A DNA stretch of 64,000 nt. Origin: Davidsoniella eucalypti (taxonomy: Eukaryota > Ascomycota > Sordariomycetes > Microascales > Ceratocystidaceae). Position 1 is the stretch's first letter. Every line of letters starts with the position of its first letter. Below the pieces are notes generated by a model, which had not been told where the DNA came from, ran no database searches, and saw only the letters and a program-made list of their open reading frames with translations. This document shows, in pieces, positions 56,424 through 64,000 of the stretch. Where the stretch lies: the NCBI GenBank assembly GCA_004009845.1, contig RMBW01000023.1:124001-188000 (forward strand). Direction: 5' to 3'. A program made the position numbers and the translations under genes.

Positions 56424-58505
56424 ATGGCGCCTAGTCCCGAAGACATTGAAGGCGACTTTCTTGAGTATTTTGAGCCTGAAGGTAAATATTCCTTTTTTTT
56501 CTTTTCTTTTTTTCCTTCTTTTTTTAGCGCCATGCTAAGAACCTGACTGCATGCATTGTTTCAGTTTGATCCCATCTTTGTTCTTTCTAGCCTTCTTTTT
56601 ACACTAACACAACATTGTGCTCTTATAGTGGAGGAAATCCTTGTTTTGATATCATTCTTCTTCGTCCTATCTATTTCCGAATGGCTTTCTGCCAAGATCT
56701 TCAAGGCCGGCCCAATCGGCCAGATGATGGTTGGCATTCTGTATGGTGTTCCTCTGGGAAACATCTTGACACTCGAATGGCAGCAGACGTTTGTTACACT
56801 GGGCTATCTGGGCCTTATCCTGATCGTATTCGAGGGCGGACTGACGATCAACCTGGATCTGATGAAGGAGCACATGTTCCAGATTCTGATAGTGGGATTT
56901 CTGGGTCTCTTGATTCCCATGGGCGTCTCTCTCGCGTATCTACACTGGTCACTTGGATATAGTAAGTTCAGGACCAACATATACACACACAAACACACCA
57001 GCCAAGACTAACTTTAGCGCCTAGGCCTCATCGAAAGCTACATCATCGGTGCTTCGCTGAGCTCGACATCCATGGGAACTACCTTTGTAGTCATCAGCAC
57101 CGTGATCCGCGACTTTGACTTCTCGCGCACACGCATCGGCTCGGTTCTGATCGGCGCCGTAGTACTCAACGATGTCGTCGGCATGGTAACGTCGTCCGTT
57201 ATCGACGGGCTCGGCGAAGCCATGGACGCCGTGGACAGCGACGAGACCGAAGCCGACTCCGTCGCATGGATCATCGGCCGGCCTATCGTGTCGGCCGTAT
57301 GCATCCTGGTAGCCACGCCATTACTGACCAAGTTCCTGTTCGGGCCCGTGTTCCGCCGCTATATCGAGCACTTCTTCGTACGCTTCAAGCACGTGAGCAA
57401 CGCCATCCTCATGGTAGCTAGCCTGGCTGGCTTCATGGCTCTGGCGTCGTATGCAGGCACTAGTATGCTGTTCGGGGCATTCGTATCTGGCATGGTCCTG
57501 GCGCGACTTCCCTGCACGCACCCGGACGCGCCATTCATGGTGCTGTCACGTGAGCACGGCGAAGAAGAGCCGTTCAAGACGCCGACCTTTATCCACACGT
57601 TTGAGAAGTACTTCCTCGGCGGCCAGACATACATTCTGCAGCCCATGTTCTTTGCGTCGGTGGGCTTTGCCATTCCGATCAAGGATATGTGGACAGCCGC
57701 TGTGCTGTGGAAGGGCGCCATCTACACGGTACTGATGCTGCTTGCCAAGGTCGTGCTCGCCGGTCTGATTCCCGTGTTTGAGTTCTTCTCTATCCGCCCG
57801 GTCATCAGGGAATCCTCCTTCATGCACCACCTGTGGCAGCCGTCGCTGCTTATGGGCTTCGGTATGGTTGCCCGCGGCGAGATTGGTCTGCTGACGATTC
57901 AGATCGGCCATAACCAGACCAACTACCTGACACGCGAGGCCTTCTGCGTCGGCACTTGGGCTATCATGCTCAACACCATGATCGGCCCCGTCTGCGTCGG
58001 CCTATTGATGCGCGTCTACGGCTCCTCGCTGGCCAGTAACCCACGCTGGGGTCTCCCGCCGCAGGAAGAACTGTTCGAGAAGAGCCTGCGTGCGTGGGAT
58101 AGCATGAGCACCTTGTCTGGCCGCGGCCGCTGGACTAGTCGTATGAACTCGCGTGGTGTTTCCCGCGGTGTCTCGCGCAGCCACTCACGTCCCGGCACCA
58201 GCGACACCTGCCACAAGAGTTTCCGCGGCCGCACTAGCGAGGACAACTGTGAGCGTGGCGTGGCTGGGTTGGCGCCCTTCAGGCCCATGTCACCGCCCCT
58301 CTATTCGGCGAGTGTTAATAACAGAGACCAGCCCTCGCATTACCCGGGTAACGGCCCGACTATCCCGCGACGCGTCTTGCCTAGCGACGGCCCTCGTCCG
58401 GCCCCGGTCTTCGATACCGGATCTACGTCACCTGAGCGTTTGCCTCGCAAGCCTTCGCAGCGTCGCGTGCAGATCGTCGAATTCAACGACCGGAACATCT
58501 TCTAA
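56424..58505 (+). CDS. CPA2-type cation/proton antiporter
   Basis: A Na+/H+ or K+/H+ exchanger of the CPA2/KefB-like superfamily. Exons are 56424-56481, 56629-56961 and 57025-58505 (623 residues). The last acceptor is CTAG at 57023-57024, giving the join GYSLIESYIIGASLSSTSMG. About 11-12 membrane segments are visible: VLISFFFVLSISEWL, FVTLGYLGLILIVFEGGL, ILIVGFLGLLIPMGVSLAYL and more. GAVVLNDVVGMVTSSV holds the Asp-containing ion site (ND). HHLWQPSLLMGFGMVARGEIGLL is the conserved ARGE segment. The C-terminal 170 residues are a cytosolic Ser/Arg/Pro-rich tail with RGVSRGVSRSHSRPG. Ion preference and membrane cannot be told from sequence. Confidence 0.85.
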
Positions 58506-59549
58506 GCCAGGCTCGACTGGAAATCCCACTACCAAATTTCATTGACGACCGTTTTACGCTTTCCTTTGTAATGTTTGTTTCTTGTATTCATCTCCATTCT
58601 CATTCCCATAGCCATCATCGCCCTCGTTTATCTGCTACCATTTTTCGATAAACACTTTGTTGCGATCCCAGTTTCTGTTCTCATCCTTTTTTTCATTCCC
58701 TCTTATCATGCAGGCCAAGAAGTATCCTTAGCTCTTTTTACCAATTTTTTATTTGTCTCTTTTCGAGAAGAATCCAAGTCGCTACTTATCATCTGTTGTT
58801 CACTGTAATATCATGTTCAAATATGTTATGAGACCATTTAGTAGTCGTATGCTTCGTAGTATATAGTATAGTATCCAATTTTGCGTAGCTGAAGAACTGA
58901 ATCAGCTGTCGAGTCGACTCTAGGTCATGGCGATAGGTATGGTCAATCCCCTGCAGAACCTGAATTGCCATGAAGAGAATCGTACCTGTTCGATGTTTCA
59001 CACCACTTGGACCACTATCGACCTAGCTTGGACTTTTCGGCCCAGAATAGGGTGGAGAGCACGGTTTCTTCCACAACTTTGTGAATTTGGTGTCCCTGAA
59101 TAGCACCGACCGAGTTGTTGTTGGTATAACGTCGCACAAGCTGTTAGAATCTCCTAAGCCTGTAAGACGAGCTCAATATATTGAGCCTTAGTCTTCTGTC
59201 ACAAGATGAGGAAGCGTGATTTTTTTGAGCTTTCTTCTTCTGTTTGAGATCTTCTACCATGGCAGCAGGAACAAGTTTTTTGCAGGCGCACTTCACAAGT
59301 GGTGCCTCTACTTTTGATGTTGTAGTAGGCTTCCCCTGGCGCTCAATAGTCTCACTCTAGCCTGTCTTGGTCTTATAAATCGTTCAGTATGGGAAAGCTG
59401 TGAATTAAGCAACTATGACAATATTGTCAGTCCGATAGCCTAGTGATAAATAGAGGGTTGATGATGGCAGGTGATGGATAGCAACAAGATATGTACAGTA
59501 ATGATTAAGAAGAAGATGGGATACTGACAGTGATGATAAACCAGTCAAA
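58506..59549. other. Antiporter 3' region, no gene seen
   Basis: AT-rich spacer. Minus-strand frames around 59130-59350 are short, interrupted and not recognisable. Confidence 0.5.
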
Positions 59550-59666
59550 CTACCCCGGGGTGTTGTCTTGCTTGACATTATTCTTTCTCTCACCGGCTGT
59601 CTTGCTCTTGAGGGACTGCTCGGCGGACTGTCCAGTAGGCTGTTGTTTAACAGCATTACGTGGCAT
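59550..59666 (-). CDS. Candidate 38-residue protein
   Basis: The ATG at 59666 opens a frame that reads MPRNAVKQQPTGQSAEQSLK and continues Lys/Asn-rich to TAG at 59550. It is hydrophilic with balanced amino-acid use, in a stretch richer in G+C than its surroundings. A GTGAGA at about 59605 could also be an intron donor, so this might be the first exon of something longer. I do not recognise it. Confidence 0.25.
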   Translation of the reverse strand: MPRNAVKQQPTGQSAEQSLKSKTAGERKNNVKQDNTPG

Positions 59667-60052
59667 GGAAGGGGAGGAAGAATAGATTATAGAATATAGA
59701 AGATTATTTGGATGAAAGTCGGAAATTCAAGGTCGGTTAACAACAAGAACGTTTTCTTGCTAGTGTGAAGTTGTGTGATGAGGAAAGGAAAGTTTCAAAG
59801 TCTGTAACCTGGCAGTCTGGAGTGTTTATATAGAAAACCAAGAACAGCCATACAAACCAAAAAAAAGAGCATATATCCGAATCTGGAATACGATAAGTCC
59901 TATAGTGTTTGGTAGACATGGCTGCATTGTTTTGTTTTGTAAATATTGAACATCTTACTATCGCGCCATCAAAGTACAACTATACGTCTAAATTAAGTTA
60001 TGTCTTATACATGGCAACTACTAGTGCAGTACTTGCAGTAACTACTATTTCC
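59667..60052. other. Intergenic, no gene seen
   Basis: AT-rich spacer; nothing recognised. Confidence 0.5.
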
Positions 60053-62224
60053 CTATCGGGAAATCCAAAGCCCACCCATGCCGTAGGACGCATCTTTCTG
60101 ACCAATGACAGCGGTCCGTACACCTACTAGATGGACCGGAATCTTGTCTACCTGGTCTTGCACCTTCAGCCGCAAGTCGGTCAGCCGGTCAGCCACACTT
60201 CGCTGGTCATGTTCGTCTTTCACGGCTTCCAACGCCACATCTACGTCCCATTCTGGCCGTGCCAGGCTCATTATAGCCACCAAAATATCCTTGCTTTGAA
60301 TGTCCAGTGTCTCTTCGATGCTTTTAGTGCGTACTGCTGGCCGGATATACCCCATGAGAAGGACCTTGACCTTGCTTCCGACGAACGAGACACCGTCAAA
60401 ATCCTCCAATATGTGCACGAAAACTCGGTTCTTCGGCACTAGTGAGGGTGCTATATTCGTCGGCGGTGCAATTGTTACGGTGGCCTGGTGCCAGTCGTCG
60501 GAGATATCCGCAGTCAAAGACGCGCTGGGAACTACGCGGGCCCAGGCTATGTAGATGCCTGCCATGCGCACCTTGATGTGCTCGGGAACGTCGCGGAGAT
60601 TGGCAGTTGGCATGTCGAGATGTTCGGTTGAGCGGCCAGTTCCGGCTTCGACGACGCCGTGGAACTTGATAGGAAACGGCCGCTTAGGTCCACTATCAGC
60701 CCCAACAACTTGGATCTCGTTATCCATGCCGGGAGTCTCGTCGGCTAATTTGTAGCGCTCTCGGTAGGTCTGGTCGTACTGCTTGCGGTGCTCTTGATAG
60801 TGCTCATCCATGCCACTTGTTTCGTAGGCCTTTTCGCCGACTTTCTTCACTTTGGCGGCTCTAGAACTATACTTTTGGATTTTAGACCCTACAGTTCCCG
60901 TGATCGGCGCTGTGTATTTCGCCATGGCCACTGAAGCTATTGTGGTTCCGACTTTGACGCCAAGTTCGATGGGCATAGAGCGCATGCTGGCGCCTCGTAC
61001 GACGCTAGAGTTGGTTGATGTGCTGGCAATACGGAAAACCGGACATCCTGCCAGGGCCTTCTTCTTCGCATCGCACAGAACCAATCGAAAATAGCCATCC
61101 TGAGCTGTGGCAGGAATACGAATGATACAGGTCTCTCGGGGTATATGCTTGGCTAGACGCCCGGTGGCTTTCTTGGCGAAGCGAGCAAAGTCTCGCTGTA
61201 TACTGCGCTCCTCAGTGGGCAAAAGGTGTGCTGCATCTGTTTGCTCTTGGGGTGTCACGTCGATCCAATTGTCACGTGTTCCCATCATCGACTTGATTTC
61301 CATGCCGGTATTACCTGAAAACCCTTTTTGTTGCAGGAAAATCCGTCGATCTGGCGGTAAGGGCTCGTCAGACAGGATCGATATAGAAACCGATGTCGAT
61401 GGTCCGCGATACCAAACCAGGGCTAGAGAATGGCGGACTATGGTGAAATGTCGCGTTGACTCTTCTGGACGAGCAAGTAGCCCACTAGTGAAATAGCGAG
61501 CCTCGCCTAGAGCACTCTTCCATGATGGCTGTGACGTTGATGGATCTTCAACGATATCTGCAGAGCTTGAAGGAAAAGCAGTTGGAGACTGTAACGCAAA
61601 GTCATCAAAGGAAGTAGATGGATGTTCAGTCTTAACGGACGCTGCTGAGGAACTCCCAATGTCACTACTGCTTGTCGAGTAATAGCAATCAAAGGCAGCG
61701 GCACTCTTAGCTTTCCGGAGCTGAGGATGCAACGGCTCATTGGTGTATTGATGTCCGTCGATAGACAAACCCTGACCCTGGTGTGTATCGTTCAATCTAA
61801 GATTACCGTTTACGCTGGTGCCTACTGGCTTTCTACGAATTCCAGACGTCGACGGACTACCCAGGCCTGTGATAGCGGGAGCTGCAGTAGTCTCGCGCGA
61901 AACACGTGAACCGCTCGAAGGAAAATTGATGTGTTGGTGCGGAGCAACAGTAGTCTCTCTATCTACTACATTGGGCTGATTTTCGGTATATGATGGAGGC
62001 GGCCCATCACTGTCAAGAGATCCATGTAGATACTGGTAGTGCGAACTGGACAGTTCGCTATGCAGATACTCCGAGGCTCTGCCGTCGTGAGGTGGTATGA
62101 CATAATTTGGCGCTAGACCGTTGGGGCTGTCCCGCACACTGTTGTTCTCACGGGGTTGTCTAATGTAGCCTCGTTGGGCGCCTTGAGCCATGTCATAAGA
62201 GGGCGGGATATCGGGTCTCTCCAT
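60053..62224 (-). CDS. Large conserved mould protein of unknown function
   Basis: A single-exon frame of 723 residues from Met 62224. The frame is open further upstream to 62458, but that part is AT-rich and not protein-like. Residues 1 to about 250 are disordered, with PPSY motifs (MERPDIPPSYDMAQ, GPPPSYTENQ) of the WW/arrestin-ligand type. The core starts SWKSALGEARYFTSGLLARPEESTRHFTIVRHSLALVWYRGP and includes LPPDRRIFLQQKGFSGNTGM, CIIRIPATAQDGYFRLVLC and CPVFRIAST. A basic helical region and FPIKFHGVVEAGTGRSTEHL follow. Similar proteins carry the label LipA and NB-ARC domain protein in mould genomes. I see neither a lipoyl-synthase CxxxCxxC nor a P-loop here, so that label should not be trusted. 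Confidence 0.72.
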   Translation of the reverse strand: MERPDIPPSYDMAQGAQRGYIRQPRENNSVRDSPNGLAPNYVIPPHDGRASEYLHSELSSSHYQYLHGSLDSDGPPPSYTENQPNVVDRETTVAPHQHINFPSSGSRVSRETTAAPAITGLGSPSTSGIRRKPVGTSVNGNLRLNDTHQGQGLSIDGHQYTNEPLHPQLRKAKSAAAFDCYYSTSSSDIGSSSAASVKTEHPSTSFDDFALQSPTAFPSSSADIVEDPSTSQPSWKSALGEARYFTSGLLARPEESTRHFTIVRHSLALVWYRGPSTSVSISILSDEPLPPDRRIFLQQKGFSGNTGMEIKSMMGTRDNWIDVTPQEQTDAAHLLPTEERSIQRDFARFAKKATGRLAKHIPRETCIIRIPATAQDGYFRLVLCDAKKKALAGCPVFRIASTSTNSSVVRGASMRSMPIELGVKVGTTIASVAMAKYTAPITGTVGSKIQKYSSRAAKVKKVGEKAYETSGMDEHYQEHRKQYDQTYRERYKLADETPGMDNEIQVVGADSGPKRPFPIKFHGVVEAGTGRSTEHLDMPTANLRDVPEHIKVRMAGIYIAWARVVPSASLTADISDDWHQATVTIAPPTNIAPSLVPKNRVFVHILEDFDGVSFVGSKVKVLLMGYIRPAVRTKSIEETLDIQSKDILVAIMSLARPEWDVDVALEAVKDEHDQRSVADRLTDLRLKVQDQVDKIPVHLVGVRTAVIGQKDASYGMGGLWISR

Positions 62225-63244
62225 TTCAAATGATGACGAATTGAAAAGCGAAGACTTTGGAAAGTAGATGTGATTCGGGATTATTTTCTCCGTAATAAAG
62301 AAGTATAGATTAATCAGGGGTTGGTTGATCGATATGCCGTGTACTTTGTTCAATATATTGGCGGAGACATCTTTATTGGACCAACAAATAAACAGTAAGC
62401 TTGCAGACTGAAAATCAGCGTTTTTATCAAAATCCAATAAGGATGAGCTGCATTTCAATCCTTAAGCCTAAAGCCTAACGCCAGACGTGGAATACGTGGA
62501 ATACGTGGAGTATTTTTAGCAATTAGAATCGACTCAACATGATCTCATTGGTACGGTTGAAATTGACACAACTTGAAACACGTTTTATATGTGTTGTTTT
62601 AAAGCATTGACTACCTTGGATTCACAAATTAGGGTTGTGTCCATATGGTATTAGTGATGTGACAAAACATTCGTGTTGTTGTTGATGAAAAGTCTTCTTG
62701 AAAAGAGTCAGAAGTATCGGGTTCTCGGAAAGAAGATCTCAGAGATGAAAATTTTCCCATTTCTACCAATTTCTACCAATTTCAATGCAGCATGTGTGAC
62801 AGGTGATCATCTATAATTGGTATTTGATGGATGCCTGGGTACAAAAGTGCAATAAGATTAATAAAGTGGAACAAAGGTTCGCACTAGTTAAGGCGGACTA
62901 CCTGGAAGAAAAAAAGTATCTATACAGAAAGGAGGGTTCGCCTTAAGGTTGTATTGAAAGGTCGCATCACTGCATATGTCAAACTACAGCTTTTACAATT
63001 TTTGGGGTTAAATCATAATGGATTGCTAGATTTCTAGACATATCTACATGCATTCATAAACAGGAGAAGGGAACAGCGACACCAGGTTGCAGAAAGGCTG
63101 CAGCTTTCCAGGCTGCGGCCAAGAACAAAACAAAATGGCAAGCCAAAGTAAACAAGAACAGGAAAAGAAAACATACGACCAGTAAAGAAAAAGACACAAC
63201 GCTCCAGCATCACGTGATTGGGTATTTTTGCCGTGTCACGTGCT
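62225..63244. other. Intergenic, small tandem repeats only
   Basis: About 1 kb between two minus-strand genes. A GGAATACGT-type unit is repeated three times near 62485-62510 and TTTCTACCAA twice near 62760. Two CACGTG motifs lie at 63211-63216 and 63237-63242. No gene seen. Confidence 0.55.
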
Positions 63245-64000
63245 CTAGGCGATTAGATCGGCGACATTAACTAGGCTGTATGTGATCTTGTTGTTAGTGC
63301 CGGACAGAACACCGCCATCGACGATCATGAGCTTGCTGTCGTCGCTGTCGAAGACCTTGACCCATCTGCTGTACGAGTTGGAGTTGGGCACGTCACGGGC
63401 AATCCAGGCATCGGGAGCACCCAGGGCCTGGTTAGTGAAGACCTGGGCCTGCGAGCCGGAGCTCAGGATGATAGTGCCGTTAAGACCGCCTTGGGAGCTC
63501 CATGTCATGGTGGGCGACGAGGTCAAGGTCTGGCCGTCAGTAGTAGTTAGGAGAGTTCCCGTGGCGCTGACCATATCGTACGGGCTATCACTGATGCGAT
63601 AGTTGACCTTGCAACCGCCAGCATTGCCGCAGTTCTCGTACGCGAAGATCCACTTCTTGTTTGGCAGCTGGACGATGGCAGCCATGCCAGGACGCGCAGA
63701 GGAGTCGGTGTCGTTGTGGACATCGTCGACCAGAGGAGACCACGAGAGCAGATCGGTCGACGTAGTGTGCACTAGCTTCTGGCCATACTTGCTGTCCCGC
63801 TGATCGCTGTAGTAAGCAGCGATCGTGCCGTCGATGTATCTGTAGGAAACGGGTTAGCACATCAACTTGTATCTTTCAATGGCTGTGCCTGGGGGTTATG
63901 TATCGATGCGTGACTTACACAAGCAGCGGCTCCCAGATTGGGGTCAGACCATTGGTTGGCTGGGCTTCACCTCCCTCGCCCAGGCTACTGACAAAGGCCC
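63245..64000 (-). CDS. GH93/Asp-box (BNR) secreted glycosidase-like protein, 5' part missing
   Basis: Two exons are in the window: from the right edge to 63919, and 63839-63245. The splice gives IWEPLLVYIDGTIAAYYSDQRD. About 225 C-terminal residues are visible. They show six-bladed-propeller features of fungal BNR/Asp-box and exo-arabinanase-like (GH93) proteins: LLVYIDGTIAAYYSDQRDSKYGQKLVHTTSTDLLSW, SSARPGMAAIVQLPNKKWIFAYE, GSQAQVFTNQALG and a final blade SRWVKVFDSDDSKLMIVDGG. The signal peptide and most of the propeller lie beyond the edge. Exact substrate is unknown; arabinan-type hemicellulose is the family-based guess. Confidence 0.75.

Overview
The window is nuclear DNA of a filamentous ascomycete (Pezizomycotina). 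Genes are split by short GT-AG introns (about 50-100 bp, often with a CTAAC-type branch site). Gene content is typical of mould genomes: COP9 signalosome CSN2, mitochondrial 2-methylisocitrate lyase, Atg29, a GH55 glucanase and a GH93-like Asp-box protein. A Eurotiomycete is my best guess, held weakly. I found no tRNA, rRNA, CRISPR, prophage or operon.

Layout. 0-15 kb is gene-dense: CSN2 (cut by the left edge), methylisocitrate lyase, splicing factor CWC25, a secreted GH55 glucanase, a SPOUT-type RNA methyltransferase, a thioredoxin-domain membrane protein and the mitoribosomal factor Rsm22, whose reading frame is broken. 15-23 kb holds a GNT1-like glycosyltransferase, Atg29 with a 10-nt microexon, and a decayed Arb2-domain gene. 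22.6-33 kb is nearly gene-free; the only candidate is a 95-residue polyalanine protein with a long pyrimidine-rich leader. 33-42 kb has a Gemin2/SIP1-like protein, a Spd1/Dif1-like ribonucleotide reductase inhibitor with a PIP box, ribosomal protein S27, a phosducin-like protein and an LRR protein. 43.2-46.7 kb is a retroelement graveyard: an LTR element with a truncated gag, fused to a deleted Tad-type LINE, plus an inverted LTR copy. 46.8-52.1 kb has an EST1-domain protein and EMC1. After a 4.3-kb gap come a CPA2-type cation/proton antiporter with a very long leader, a large protein of unknown function, and the 3' end of a GH93-like gene running off the right edge.

Most genes are independent housekeeping genes: RNA splicing and snRNP assembly (CWC25, Gemin2), mitochondrial translation (Rsm22), ER membrane protein insertion (EMC1), autophagy, and carbon or cell-wall metabolism. 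The most unusual signal is in the EST1-EMC1 intergenic region. There, two copies of an identical 36-bp core, each with a poly(A)/poly(T) tail, sit between different 12- and 14-bp target-site duplications. This looks like an extremely short retroposon. A possible diverged relative lies near 43.0 kb.
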